Assembly: GCA_026002935.1 (NCBI GenBank)
Contig: BPGH01000002.1
Span: 186,001 to 250,000, forward strand
DNA: 64,000 nucleotides
Origin: Acidimicrobiia bacterium
Lineage (GTDB): Bacteria; Actinomycetota; Acidimicrobiia; IMCC26256; PALSA-610
Direction: 5' to 3'
The translations under genes were made by a program, and so were the position numbers. The notes under the pieces were generated by a model. That model was not told the origin of the DNA. It did no database searches and was given only the letters and a program-made list of their open reading frames with translations. Shown here one piece after another: positions 1 through 9,555 of this stretch (its first letter is position 1; every line of letters starts with the position of its first letter).

Positions 1-84
1 GGGCAGGCCGGGGTTGTTGTCGGCGAGCCATGCGCGCAGCCGGGCCCGGAACTCCGCCTCGGCGGGCGAGTCACGGAAGTCCAA
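1..84 (-). CDS. acyl-CoA dehydrogenase, N-terminal fragment (runs off left edge)
   Basis: Only the first 28 codons lie in the window. From a TTG at 84 the frame reads MDFRDSPAEAEFRARLRAWL, which is the usual opening of acyl-CoA dehydrogenases (acidic D-x-x-x-S/T-P-x-E-x-x-FR, then an amphipathic helix ending in W-L). It lies immediately downstream of, and nearly overlaps, another acyl-CoA dehydrogenase on the same strand, so the two may form a heteromeric pair as in actinobacterial steroid/side-chain pathways. The start is inferred from the homology onset, because no ATG/GTG fits better. The catalytic parts are outside the window. Confidence 0.6.
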   Translation of the reverse strand, partial: MDFRDSPAEAEFRARLRAWLADNNPGLP

Positions 85-1107
85 CGGTCCCCTCCGATCC
101 GCTCGTGTGCCAGCGCGCGCAGGTGCTCGCCGTCGTCCCCGAACCACCGTGCGCGAGCACAGCGCGCGCCGCAGGTAGACGTGCGCGATGCACTCCCACG
201 TGTTCCCGATGCCCGCCGTGCACCTGGATCGCGGTCTCGCAGACCGTGCGCGCCGCCCGGGCGCAGTACGCCTTGGCGACACGCCCGGCCGCGCGCGCCT
301 CGCGGGCGGCAGCTCGTCGACGGCCCACGCGGCGTGCTGCGCGACGCTGGCGCGAGCCCTCGAGCAGGCAGTGGGCCTCGGCGAGCAGGTGCTGCACCGC
401 CTGGAAGGAGCCGACGGGCACGCCGAACTGCCGCCGCTGCGCCGCGTACTCGACGGCGACCGCGAGCACGCCGCGCATCACCCCGACGAGGTCGGCGCTC
501 GTCAGCGCGAGTCCGAGCGCGTGCCACGCGCGCGAGGTCGTCGTCGGTGAGGAGCCGCTCGTGCCGCACGGGCTCGCGCGGGCGCGCCGGCGACCACGTC
601 GCGCGCCGCCCGCGTGAGGTCGGAGCCGCGCCGCCTCGGCGCGAGCGGGACGCGGCCGAGCCGGTAGCCGCTCCCGTCGGGGACGACGACGTACGCCGCG
701 TCGCAGCCGTCCGCGTCGAGGGCGAGGCCGGCGGACGGTGGCCCGGACCCGGCCGCCGCGACACCGCCGAGGTCGGGCCGGTGGGCGACCGCGACGCCCG
801 GTTCCGGGGCGCGCGCCCGCCCGGCGCGCGAGGTCGCGGGCGAGCAGCGGCCCCGCGTAGGCGGTGTCGGCGACGCCCGCGCCGAGTGCCTCGGCGACGA
901 TCGCGGCCTCGACCCCGCTCGCGAGCGGCGCGCCGCCGCCCGCGTCGTCGCGCAGCCCGGGCCAGCCGGCGTCGCGGACCGCGGCGGCGAGGCGCGCCCG
1001 GCGCGCCGGGTCGTCGAGGTCCGCGACCGCCCGCACCCCGTGCGTACGGGCAGCCGCCGTGCCGCGCGGCGCAGCTCGTCCTGTTCGGGGGTGAGCCTCG
1101 TGTCCAT
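71..1107 (-). CDS. acyl-CoA dehydrogenase, frameshifted
   Basis: FAD-dependent alpha,beta-dehydrogenation of an acyl-CoA. The ATG at 1107 gives MDTRLTPEQDELRRAAR, a typical ACAD N-terminus. Downstream blocks in alternating frames still match the family: a segment ending near AAIVAEALGAG, the helix AAQRRQFGVPVGSFQAVQH, and the C-terminal TAIQVHGG block followed, after a one-base correction, by GNTWE and a Y-L-R-R-A motif. At least five frame changes are needed. Two are resolvable as an extra base (a C in the GCCCGCC run at 211-217, and an extra base at 144-150 in ACCACC). The exact stop is unclear because of these indels. It is the second gene after a thiolase (4-nt gap) in a minus-strand acyl-CoA operon. 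Confidence 0.7.
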
Positions 1108-1110
1108 CGC

Positions 1111-2256
1111 TCAGCGCGACAGGATCGACACCCCGGCCGTGCCGGGTGCCCCGTAGAGCTGCGTGTAGCCGACGCGTGGTTCGCCGGGAACCTGGCGTTC
1201 TCCGGCGCGTCCCCGGAGCTGGAGCACGATCTCGTGCACCTGCCGCAGCCCCGACGCACCGATCGGCTCGCCGTTCGCGATCAGACCCCCGTCGGTGTTG
1301 ACCGGCAGCCGTCCGCCGATCTCCAGCGCGCCCTGCGCGACGAGCTCCTCCTGCTCGCCGTCGGCGCAGAACCCGTTCTCGGCGAGGTGGATCACCTCCG
1401 CGCCGGCGTCGGTGTCCTGGAGCTGGATCGACGTCGACGTCCTCCGGCCCGATCCCGGCCGCCTCGTACGCGGCGCGCGACGCGTCGACCGTCGGGCCCG
1501 GGACCTCCTCCACCGGCAGCCACGGGTGGTGCACCTCGAACGCGCCGAGCCGGCGCGTCCGCACCGTGGACGCGCGGAGGTAGACGGGTGTGTCGGTGTA
1601 GCGGCGGGCGAGCTCCGCCCGGCACAGCACGACCGCCGCCGCCCCCTCGTCGGGGCTGCAGAACATGTACTGCGTCAGCGGGTGGTTGAGCACCGGCGAG
1701 GCGAGGATCTCCTCCTCCGACAGCGGCTTGCGGCGGAACGCGTTGGGGTTCAGCGACCCGTTGCGGTAGTTCTTCGCCGCGACGCGCGCGAGCGTCTCGC
1801 GAGAGATGCCGTGGTCGTGCATGTACTTGTTGATCTTCATCCCGAAGAACTTGGTCGTGACGAAGTGGCCGAGCTCGCCGTACCACGACGGGCAGGCGTA
1901 CAGGCGCGGGTCGGCGCTGAACGCACCGGGGAGGTGCTTGTCCATCCCGATGGCGATGCCGAGGTCGTGGTCGCCGAGCCGGATGGTGTTCGCGGCGAGC
2001 GTGAGGGCGCTGGCCGCGGTCGCACAGCCGTTGTAGACGTCCGTGAAGGGGATGCCGGTCAGCCCCAGCAGCGCGACCACCGCGTCGGGGTTGTCGACCT
2101 CGTAGCTCCCGGCGAACGCGAACTGGACGTCGCGCCACTCGATCCCTGCGTCCGCGAGCGCGTCGACGCACGGCGACCGCGCCCATCTCGATCGCGGTCA
2201 CGCCCGGGGAACCGGCCGAACGGGTGCAGCCCGACCCCGACGATCGCGACGTCCAT
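1111..2256 (-). CDS. thiolase-like (SCP2/Ltp-type) protein, frameshifted
   Basis: Thiolase-fold protein of the lipid-transfer/SCP2 branch, starting MDVAIVGVGLHPFGRFPG. The nucleophile region NGCATAASALTLAA carries the expected Cys. A GASG block (IGASGLRQVHEI) and the C-terminal YTQLYGAPGTAGVSIL follow. The last block has YGAPG where biosynthetic and degradative thiolases have a second Cys in CGGG, as in the steroid retro-aldolases (Ltp2 type), so carbon-carbon lyase activity on a beta-hydroxy acyl-CoA is as likely as thiolysis. Three frame breaks (near 2205, near 2165 and about 1420) each look like one-base changes. A DUF35 protein is encoded immediately upstream, the usual partner of such aldolases. 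The start is fixed by the ATG and the homology. Confidence 0.72.
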
Positions 2257-2706
2257 CCTGCTCGACTCCCCTCCTCACGCCGACCGGCCGGAACGCGAAC
2301 GTCACGACCTCGTTCGCCTGCGAATCGTCGGTCCGGAACGGCACGACGCACCAGCTCCATCTCCGTCCCCGGCGCGAGCACCTCGGGATCCGTGGTCGTG
2401 AGGCGCGTGCCTCGACGCTGCACCTCGCCGGCGAGCTCCACGTACCCGACGCCGAACGGCGCGAAGTCGGCGCCGGTCGGCCCCGCGTAGGGCGGCGCGG
2501 GCGGCGGGAAGTGCTGCGTGGTCCAGGCCCACAGACGCCCGCGCCGCGACAGCAGCTGCTCGTCCATGTCGGTCGACGCGCATCGCGGGCACGACCGCTG
2601 CGCGGGGAACGTCACGATGCGCGCACGCGCGGCAGCGGCTGCCGATCAGGCGCGGCTCGTCGCTCGGCCACGTGAAGATCCCCTCGGCCACCGGGACGCG
2701 TGCCAT
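2198..2706 (-). CDS. DUF35/OB-fold zinc-ribbon acyl-CoA partner protein, frameshifted
   Basis: Small protein of the DUF35 (ChsH2-C/OB-fold) family that binds acyl-CoA and pairs with thiolase-like enzymes. From the ATG at 2706 it begins MARVPVAEGIFTWPSDEP, then carries two Cys pairs of a rubredoxin-like zinc ribbon (SRCRACA and SCPRCAS). The OB-fold strands follow, with the typical F-x-P-P-A-P-P-Y and P-F-G-V-G-Y-V-E-L signatures. Frame changes lie near 2635, 2405 and 2345. The start overlaps the ligase stop (TGATG) once the ligase frame is corrected. The 3-prime end runs into the thiolase start and is approximate because of indels. Context suggests a scaffold for the adjacent thiolase/aldolase. 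Confidence 0.65.
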
Positions 2707-4341
2707 CAAGGGCTCCGATCGTGCGGCGCGCCCGCCTTCGCCCCGCGCCGCCGTCACGACGGCACCGCCTCGGGCGCGCAACTCGTCCTTCACGACCTTG
2801 CCGGTCGCGTTCACCGGGAGCGCGTCGAGGAACTCGACCGAGCGCGGCGCCTTGTAGTTGGCCATCTCGCCGCGAGCCCATTCGACGATCTCCCATTCCT
2901 CGATCGGGGGGCCGGGGTGCAGCACGACGAATGCCTTCGCGACCTCCCCGAGGCGCTCGTCGGGCACGCCGATCACGGCGACCTGCGCGATGCGCGGGTG
3001 ACGGAGCATCAGGTTCTCGATCTCGGCCGGGTACGCGTTGAACCCGCCGACGATGAACATGTCCTTGATGCGCCCGACGATGCGGAGGTGCCCGTCGGCG
3101 TCGACGGTGCCGACGTCGCCGGTGTGCAGCCACCCGTCGGCGTCGATGGCCGCCGCGTCGCCTCCGGGTCGTCGAGGTAGCCGCGCGTCACGGTCTCGCC
3201 GCGCACGAGCACCTCGCCCGGCTCGCCGATCGGCGCATCCGCGACCCGCGTCGGTGACGACCCGCACCTCGAAGCCCGGCCACGGCACGCCGACGGTGGT
3301 GGCGACGTGCTCGAAGTCGTCGTCGGGGCGGCTGCCGGTGACCGTGCCCGCCTCCGTGAGCCCGTACCCGGTGAGCAGGCGCTCGAACGGCAACTCCTCG
3401 CGGACGCGCCGGACGAGCTCGACGGGGATGTCGGCCGCGCCGGTGACGCCGACGCGCAGGCTCGAGACGTCGCGGCGCGCCCGGTCGGGATGGTCGAGCA
3501 GCGAGTGGTAGAGCGTCGGCGGCCCCGGCAGCACGGTGATGCGCTCGCGCTCGACGATCTCGAGCGCCGACGCCGCGTCGAACACCGCGAGCGGATGGAT
3601 CGTCGCGCCGCGCATCAAGCACGCGAGGCAGCCGGCCTTGTAGCCGAAGATGTGGAAGAACGGGTTGACGATCAGGTAGCGGTCGCCGGGCCGCAGGTCG
3701 GCCCAGTCGCACCAGTCGAGGTACGCGCGCAGCGTCTGCCCGTGCGTCATCACCACGCCCTTCGGGCTGCCGGTCGTACCGGACGTGAACACGACGTCGC
3801 TCGGGTCGTCGGGACCGATCAGCGCCGGCGCGCGCGTCGAGCTCCGATCGGTCACGCGCGTCCCGCGGGCGACGAAGTCGTCCCACGCCACCGAGCGTGC
3901 CGTCCGGGATCGCCGGCGAGCAGGACCGTGTGCTCCAGCGCGGGGAGCCGGACGCCCGCGGCGGCGAGCAGCGCCGGGTAGTCGGTGTCGAGGAACCCCC
4001 GCACCGTGAACAGCACGCGGGCGCCGCTGCGCGCCAGCACGTAGCCGGCCTCCGCGCCGCGAAAGCGCGTGTTGACCGGCACGAGCACGCCACCGGCGGT
4101 GGTGACGCGCGAGCGCGGCGACGATCCACTCGAGCGAGTTGGGCGCCCACACCGCGACGCGCTCGCCGCGCCCGATCCCGGACGCGACCAGCGCCCGCGC
4201 CGCGCCGTCGACCTGCGTGCGCAGCGTCGCGAAGTCGACGCGCCGGTCGCCGTCGACGACCGCCTCGCGTCCGGTGCCCGGCGCGCGGTGTCGCGCACCA
4301 TCGCCGGGATCGCTCGGCCAGGTGACCTCGCTGCGCCGCAC
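2707..4341 (-). CDS. AMP-forming acyl-CoA synthetase, frameshifted
   Basis: ANL-superfamily ligase activating a carboxylic acid to acyl-AMP and then acyl-CoA. Visible in order: an N-terminal adenylation domain (GERVAVWAPNSLEWIVAALA), the P-loop-like FTSGTTGSPKGVVMTHG, the motif NPFFHIFGYKAGCLA, LLTGYGLTEAGTV, the hinge region with GWLHTGDVG and RIKDMFIVGGFNAYPAEIE, and the C-terminal lysine motif LPVNATGKVVKDELR. Length (about 540 aa) is normal. Several single-base changes interrupt it, including a compensating pair near 4275-4305 and others near 4110, 3905, 3240 and 3150. The GTG start at 4341 is chosen by N-terminal homology. The stop overlaps the DUF35 start. It probably feeds the dehydrogenase/thiolase genes downstream. 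Confidence 0.75.
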
Positions 4342-4440
4342 CCGTCTCCCCCGGGTCGCGTCACGAGCAACCCCGCGAACGTAACGGCGAGAGCGTCGTC
4401 CCCCACAACCGGGCCGCGGTGCCGGTGCGGCACCGTCCGG

Positions 4441-5289
4441 TCACCGCGGCACGTCCCCGGCGAGCGTGATCCGGTGCATCCGCCGCGCGTGTAGCCGTGG
4501 TAGTCGTTCACGGGGTTGTGCATCGTGCACCGGTTGTCCCACAGCGCGAGCGAGCCCGACCTCCCAGCGGAAGCGGCACGTGTGCTCCGGCCGCACCGAG
4601 TGCGCGAAGAGGAACCGCAGCAGCGGCCGGCTCTCCTCCTCGGTCATCCCGGCGAAGCGCGCGGTGTGCGCGACGTTCACGTAGAGCGCCTTGCGGCCGG
4701 TCTCGGGGTGCGTGCGCACGACCGGGTGCTCGGCGACGTACTCGCGGTCGTCGCCGTGTCCGCTGTCGCGGATGCGGTCCTCACGGGTCTTCGAGACGTC
4801 GGCGAGCGCCGAGCTGTTGACCGCGCGCAACCCCTCGAGCATGCGCTGCATCGCGGGCGACAGCGACTCGAACGCCGCATACATGTTCGCGAACATCGTG
4901 TCGCCGCCGGCGGGCGGCACCTCGCGGGCGAGCAGCATCGTCGCCATCGGCGGCCGTTCCAGGTACGCGGTGTCGCTGTGCCAGATGCCGCCGAAGTTCA
5001 CGGTCTCGTGCGGCAGCTTCGTCACCGCGATGATCTCCGGGTAGCCGTCGAGCCCCTTGACGAACGGGTACTCGACCGGCTCTCCGATGCGGCGCGCGAA
5101 CGCGAGGAACTCGTCGCAGCGGAGCTGCTGGTCCCGGAAGAACACGACGAGGTGGTCGAGGAAGGCGCGCCGGATCTCGGCGAGGGTCTCGTCGGGGAGC
5201 TCGCCCGCGAGGTCGACGCCGGCGATCTCCGCCCCGAGCGCGCCGGCGATCGGCGTGACGCGGATGGTCCGGTACGCGTCGTCGCTCAC
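4441..5289 (-). CDS. TauD/TfdA-family 2-oxoglutarate dioxygenase, frameshifted near C-terminus
   Basis: Fe(II)/2-oxoglutarate-dependent oxygenase, about 282 aa. The N-terminal pattern IAGALGAEIAGVDL and the iron-binding HxD (WHSDTAY, His104/Asp106) are clear. The distal histidine lies in a TMHNP-like block that becomes readable only when the frame is shifted between about 4557 and 4487. The final RRMHRITLAGDVPR returns to the starting frame, so two compensating one-base changes fit. It is divergent from the ferredoxin gene across a short promoter region. The substrate cannot be read from sequence; relatives act on taurine, 2,4-D-like ethers or other small acids. Confidence 0.78.
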   Translation of the reverse strand: MSDDAYRTIRVTPIAGALGAEIAGVDLAGELPDETLAEIRRAFLDHLVVFFRDQQLRCDEFLAFARRIGEPVEYPFVKGLDGYPEIIAVTKLPHETVNFGGIWHSDTAYLERPPMATMLLAREVPPAGGDTMFANMYAAFESLSPAMQRMLEGLRAVNSSALADVSKTREDRIRDSGHGDDREYVAEHPVVRTHPETGRKALYVNVAHTARFAGMTEEESRPLLRFLFAHSVRPEHTCRFRWEVGLARAVGQPVHDAQPRERLPRLHARRMHRITLAGDVPR

Positions 5290-5340
5290 ACCGCCCTCCC
5301 TGCGCCGGCTGCGCGCGACCCCGGGGCGAGAACGACACTA

Positions 5341-5387
5341 GCAAGAATCGAGAGTGTTCTTGCAACTATCGGATACCGGCTTATCAT
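5341..5387 (+). promoter_or_regulatory. promoter with overlapping inverted-repeat operator
   Basis: A sigma-70-like promoter reads rightward: -35 TTGCAA (5360-5365), 16-bp spacer, -10 TATCAT (5382-5387). A perfect 7-bp inverted repeat, GCAAGAA (5341-5347) and TTCTTGC (5357-5363) with 9 bp between arms, overlaps the -35 box and sits in the divergent gap between the dioxygenase and the ferredoxin. That arrangement suggests a repressor operator, for example of a TetR-type regulator. The regulator is unknown. Confidence 0.5.
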
Positions 5388-5420
5388 CCCGGGGGAGCCC
5401 GCCGGACCCGGACGCCGCCC

Positions 5421-5760
5421 ATGCGCACGAACGACCACGACGAGGGCGCGGGCCCGCCCGGCGCCCCCCCGCCGGACGCCGCGACCGTGCGCGCTGGTGA
5501 TCCGGCTCGGCCGCCGGCGCCACGAGGTGCGCTACCAGGCGGGCGACACGGTGCTCGAGGCGGCGCGGCGCGCCGGGCTGCGGCCGCCGTTCTCGTGCGA
5601 GGCCGGCAACTGCGCGACGTGCATGGCGCACCTCGACGCGGGTTCGGTGCGGATGCGCGCGAACAACGCGCTGTCGCCCGACGAGGTCGCCGAGGGCTGG
5701 ATCCTGACCTGCCAGTCGGTGCCGACCAGCGCCGAGGTCGTCGTCGACTACGACGCCTGA
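5421..5760 (+). CDS. plant-type 2Fe-2S ferredoxin, one frameshift
   Basis: About 112 aa electron carrier. After a one-base correction near 5492 (an extra C), the protein runs from MRTNDHDEGAGPP into ALVIRLGRRRHEVRYQ. It then has the cluster-binding cysteines in FSCEAGNCATCMAHL plus the fourth Cys in WILTCQS. This is the free-standing version of the C-terminal ferredoxin domain of ring-hydroxylating oxygenase reductases, so it could supply electrons to the Rieske oxygenase nearby. It is preceded by the promoter/operator at 5341-5387. Confidence 0.78.
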
Positions 5761-5813
5761 GCCGCGCCCGGGGCCCCGGCCGCGATCCCGTGCCCGTGGG
5801 CGGGTGGGGTCGG

Positions 5814-6767
5814 TCACAGCTGCGGACACAGCGACGACAGGAATTCGATGGTCCGCGTGCGCGACGCGAGCCGCGCCGACCGGTCCGGCCCGATCGGGAG
5901 CACCCGGACCGCGAGGTCGGTCGCGCCCGCGTCCCGGAAGCGCGTGAGGCGGGCGAGCACCGCCGCCTCGTCACCGGCGGCGAGGAGGTCACCGACGTCG
6001 CGGGCGTCGCCGTGCTCCAGGAGCCGCTCGTAGTTCGGCGAGTACTCGGCGTGCCCGAGGACGCGGTTCGCCCGCTCGCGCGCCCCGTCCACCTCCGACG
6101 ACGCGCACACCGTCACCGGCACGCCCGCGACCACGCGCGGCGCCGGCCTCCCGGCGGCCTCGGCCGCGCGGGTGATGCGCGGGACGACGTGGGTCGAGAT
6201 CGCGCGCTCGTCCGCCATCCACAGGACCGTTCCCGCCGCCAGCTCGCCCGCGACGCGCAGCATCGCGGGTGCGAGCGCGGCGAGCAGCACCGGGATGGGC
6301 GCCAGGTCGGTGACGTCGATCGGGTTGTGCACCCGGAAGTCGTCGTTCTCGACGTCGACCCGGCCCGGTCCGGCGAGCGCGGCGTTCAGTACCTCGACGT
6401 AGTTGCGCACGAGCCGCGCCGGGCGTTCGTAGGCGAGCCCCAGCATGTCGGAGACGATCCAGTGGTGCGACGGACCGAGCCCGAGGGTGAGCCGGCCGCC
6501 GCAGACCGCCTGCGTCGAGAGGGCCTGCAGCGCCATCGCGACCGGATGGCGCGTCTGGATCGGCACGACCGCGGTGCCGAGCTCGATCCGTTCGGTCACG
6601 GGCCCCATGCAGGCGATCGCGGTGAGCGCGTCGAAGTCGTCGGGGAGCTGCGGCACCCACACCGACGTGAAGCCCGCCGCCTCCGCGTCCCGCGCGTCGC
6701 CGGTGAGCCGCGCGACCTTCTCCCGGTAGCGCCCCCGCTCGGGGCCGACCATCAGCCCGATCCGCAC
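5814..6767 (-). CDS. LLM-class (F420-type) flavin/deazaflavin oxidoreductase
   Basis: Luciferase-like monooxygenase-fold protein, 317 aa, intact. It starts at GTG 6767 (VRIGLMVGPERGRY), with the first beta strand of the TIM barrel right at the N-terminus. Family blocks: AEAAGFTSVWVPQLPDDFDAL, IELGTAVVPIQTRHP, and GGRLTLGLGPSHHWI. The pattern is that of actinobacterial F420-dependent members rather than luciferases. Substrate unknown. The gene is divergent from the SDR gene and converges with the ferredoxin. Confidence 0.82.
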   Translation of the reverse strand: MRIGLMVGPERGRYREKVARLTGDARDAEAAGFTSVWVPQLPDDFDALTAIACMGPVTERIELGTAVVPIQTRHPVAMALQALSTQAVCGGRLTLGLGPSHHWIVSDMLGLAYERPARLVRNYVEVLNAALAGPGRVDVENDDFRVHNPIDVTDLAPIPVLLAALAPAMLRVAGELAAGTVLWMADERAISTHVVPRITRAAEAAGRPAPRVVAGVPVTVCASSEVDGARERANRVLGHAEYSPNYERLLEHGDARDVGDLLAAGDEAAVLARLTRFRDAGATDLAVRVLPIGPDRSARLASRTRTIEFLSSLCPQL

Positions 6768-6827
6768 CCTGCCCCCTCGAGTCCGTCGGCGGGCGACCCT
6801 ACCGGCGGCGCCGGCAGGATGGCAATG

Positions 6828-6881
6828 GCATTCTCGTATGGCGAGAGTGCGCTTGCACACCCTCGGGGGATCCGCCATACT
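6828..6881 (+). promoter_or_regulatory. promoter with upstream near-perfect inverted repeat
   Basis: A rightward promoter -35 TTGCAC (6853-6858), 17-bp spacer, -10 CATACT (6876-6881) precedes the SDR gene. Just upstream is an inverted repeat GCATTCTCG (6828-6836) / CGAGAGTGC (6842-6850), with one mismatch and a 5-bp spacer. The arm CGAGAGTG also occurs inside the inverted repeat at 5341-5363, so both sites may belong to one regulon. Confidence 0.45.
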
Positions 6882-6912
6882 CGCCCGCGGGCCGGGCCGG
6901 AAGGGGGACGCG

Positions 6913-7656
6913 TTGGGACGGGTGGCCGTCGTCACGGGGGCCGCGTCGGGCATGGGGCTCGCGATCGCGCGGCGGTTCACCCGCTCGGGCCACCGGGTCG
7001 CCGTGCTCGACCTCGACGGCGACGCCGCGGCGCGCGCCGCCGACGAGCTCGCCCGCGCCGGCACCCGCCCGCTCGCCCTGCCGGTCGACGTCGCCGACCG
7101 GCGCGCCGTCGACGACGCGTTCGCGACGGTTCGGGCCGAGCTCGGCCCGGTCGAGATCCTGGTGACGAGCGCCGGCCTCGACGAGTTCCGGCCGTTCACC
7201 GAGATCACCGCGGACGCGTGGGACCGCATGATCGCGGTCAACCTGACCGGGACGTTCCACTGCCTGCAGGCGGCGGTGCCCGACATGCTCGCGGCCGGGT
7301 GGGGGCGGATCGTCACGATCTCCTCGTCGAGCGCACAGTCGGGCGCGGTGAACATGGCCCACTACGTCGCGTCGAAGGGTGGCGTCGTCGGCCTCACCAA
7401 GGCGCTCGCCCTCGAGCTCGCACCGCACGGCATCACCGTCAACACGATCCCGCCCGGCTTCATCGACACGCCCATGGCGCGCCGGGCCGAGGCCCGCGGC
7501 GACATGCCCGCCATCGACGCGATCGCCGCGCGCACCCCGGTACGGCGCGCCGGCACCCCCGAGGACGTCGCGGCGGCCTGCGCCTTCCTCTGCTCCGACG
7601 AGGCCGGCTACGTCACGGGCCAGCTCATCGGCGTGAACGGCGGCTGGTACCTGTGA
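6913..7656 (+). CDS. SDR-family NAD(P)-dependent oxidoreductase
   Basis: Classical short-chain dehydrogenase, 247 aa from TTG 6913. That start follows an AAGGGGG ribosome site and puts LGRVAVVTGAASGMG (glycine-rich cofactor loop) at the N-terminus; the longer frame from 6838 would overlap the promoter. The acidic DLDGD after strand 2 suggests NAD(H). The catalytic Ser-Tyr-Lys is in TISSSSAQSGAVNMAHYVASK. The C-terminal GQLIGVNGGWYL is typical of 3-oxoacyl-ACP reductase-like SDRs. Its stop overlaps the next start (GTGA), indicating an operon with the CMD-like and Rieske genes. Confidence 0.85.
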   Translation: MGRVAVVTGAASGMGLAIARRFTRSGHRVAVLDLDGDAAARAADELARAGTRPLALPVDVADRRAVDDAFATVRAELGPVEILVTSAGLDEFRPFTEITADAWDRMIAVNLTGTFHCLQAAVPDMLAAGWGRIVTISSSSAQSGAVNMAHYVASKGGVVGLTKALALELAPHGITVNTIPPGFIDTPMARRAEARGDMPAIDAIAARTPVRRAGTPEDVAAACAFLCSDEAGYVTGQLIGVNGGWYL

Positions 7657-8275
7657 GCCGCGGCACCCCCGAGCGACTGGCACCCCTCCCCCGCGACCGT
7701 GGGGCGACGACGCCCGCGCCGCGCTCGCCGGCGCGTTCGGCGCTGAGGCCGCGGCGCGCCTCGCGGCGCCGGACGCGGACGCGCCCCCGGTCGCGAACGT
7801 GCTCGGCGTGCTGATGCACCACCCGGCGCTCGCCGGGCCGTTCCTGCGCTACAACGCGGTGCTCCTGCGCGAGCCCGCCCTCGGGCACCGCCTGCGCGAG
7901 CTCGCCGTGCTACGGGTCGCGTGGAGGACGCGCTCCGACTACGAGTGGGCGCAGCACGTCCGGATCGCGCGGGAGCTGGGCGTCACCGACGACGAGATCG
8001 AAGCGATCGCCGCGGGCGACGCGGCCCGCGCCTGGCCGCCCCCCGAGTCGGACGTGCTCGCGGCGACCGACCAGCTCCTCGACCGGCACCGCGTCGACGA
8101 CGCGACCTGGGCGCGCCTGGCCGCGCACCTCGACCCGCCCCAGCTCGTCGAGCTCGTGTTCGTCGTCGGTACCTACAGCGGCCTGGCGATGGCCTTCAAC
8201 AGCTTCGGCCTCCAGCTCGATCCCGACCTCGAGCCCGTCGTGGCGACGACGAGGCTCCCATCATCGCAGGAGTGA
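7653..8275 (+). CDS. carboxymuconolactone decarboxylase-like (AhpD-fold) protein, one frameshift
   Basis: About 207 aa once a one-base loss near 7724 is repaired. CMD-domain core: RELAVLRVAWRTRSDYEWAQH, then RELGVTDDEIEAIAAG, and VELVFVVGTYSGLAMAFNSF. The CxxC of AhpD peroxidases is absent, so a lyase, hydratase or non-catalytic role is more likely than peroxiredoxin function. The GTG start overlaps the SDR stop. The Rieske gene follows 2 nt after the stop. A second Cys-poor paralogue lies at 35367-35912. Confidence 0.72.
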
Positions 8276-8277
8276 CG

Positions 8278-9555
8278 ATGGCCCGATTCGAGAAGCCCCC
8301 CGAGGGGAGTTGGACGGCGCACTACCCGGAGCTCGGCACCGGACCGATCTCCTACGAGGACTCGATCTCCCCCGAGTTCTTCGAGCTCGAGCGGGAGGCG
8401 ATCTTCAAGCGGTCGTGGCTCAACGTCGGGCGGGTCGAGCAGCTCCCGCGCCGCGGCAGCTACTTCACCAAGGAGCTCGCCGTCGCGAGGACGTCGGTCG
8501 TGGTCGTGCGGGGGATGGACGACCGGATCCGTGCGTTCCACAACATCTGCCGGCACCGCGGCAACAAGCTCGTGTGGACCGACTTCCCGCGCGAGGAGAC
8601 CAGCGGCACCTGCCGCCAGTTCGTCTGCAAGTACCACGGGTGGAAGTACGAGCTCGACGGCGGGTGCTCGTACGTGCAGCAGGAGGACGAGTTCTTCGGG
8701 CTCGACAAGGCCGACTACGGCCTGGTGCCCGTCCACTGCGACGTCTGGTCGGGCTTCGTGTTCGTCCACCTGGGTGACGATCCGGAACCGCTGCGAGAGT
8801 TCCTCGGCCCGATGATCACCGCGATCGAGGGGTACCCGTTCGACCGGATGACGGAGCGCTTCGCGTACCGGGCCGAGGTCGGGGCGAACTGGAAGCTCTT
8901 CCTCGACGCCTTCCAGGAGTTCTACCACGCGCCCGTCCTGCACGCGCGCCAGTCGCCGTTCGCGGCGCGACCCGAGGTGCAGGCGGCGGGGTTCGAGGGT
9001 CTGCACTACGAGATCGACGGCCCCCACCGCATGATCACGACCTACGGGGGTCAGGGTTGGCGGCTGCCGCCGGAGATGCTCAAGCCGATGGAGATCGTGA
9101 CGCGCAGCGGGCTGTTCGGGCCGTGGGACCCGCCCGACCTCGGCGTGGACTCCCTGCCCGTCCGGTGTCAACCCCGGCGAACAAGTCGCCGTGGGGGCTC
9201 GACTCGTTCCAGATCTGGCCGAACTTCGTCATCCTGATCTGGGAGCGCGGCTGGTACCTCACGTACCACTACTGGCCGACCTCCTACGACACGCACGTGT
9301 TCGAGGGGAACCTCTACTTCGTGCCCGCGACGACCGCGCGCGAGCGACTGGCGCACGAGATGGCCGCGGTCACGTTCAAGGAGTACGCGCTGCAGGACGC
9401 CAACACCCTCGAGGCGACGCAGACGATGCTCGAGTCGCGCGTCGTCACCGAGTTCCCCCTCAACGACCAGGAGGTCCTGTGCCGGCACCTGCACAAGGTC
9501 GCGGCCGAATGGGTCGAGCGGTACGCCCGCGAGCGGCGCGGGGGCGGCGCGATGA
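8278..9555 (+). CDS. Rieske aromatic-ring-hydroxylating-type oxygenase alpha subunit, frameshifted once
   Basis: About 425 aa oxygenase. Rieske centre: CRHRG (Cys91/His93) and CKYHGW (Cys117/His120), with a longer spacer than usual. The catalytic domain has NWKLFLDAFQEFYHAPVLH with the iron-binding histidines. Reading breaks at 9157-9175, where removing one C from CCC (9157-9159) and one from CCCC (9172-9175) restores the frame into NPANKSPWGLDSFQIWPNF. The C-terminal half (FVILIWERGWYLTYHYWPT) resembles dioxygenases acting on bulky lipids or terpenoids. The start ATG follows GCAGGAG. The stop overlaps the next ATG. The ferredoxin at 5421 is a plausible electron donor. Confidence 0.82.

Noticed and set aside
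71..2080. A single 669-aa thiolase-acyl-CoA dehydrogenase fusion
   Set aside because: The apparent fusion comes from indels. The thiolase C-terminus (GVSILSR, stop 1111) and the dehydrogenase N-terminus (start 1107) are separately readable in other frames.
2302..4341. Acyl-CoA ligase fused to DUF35
   Set aside because: The open frame runs through only because of a frame error near the ligase end. A TGATG overlap gives two normal-length proteins.
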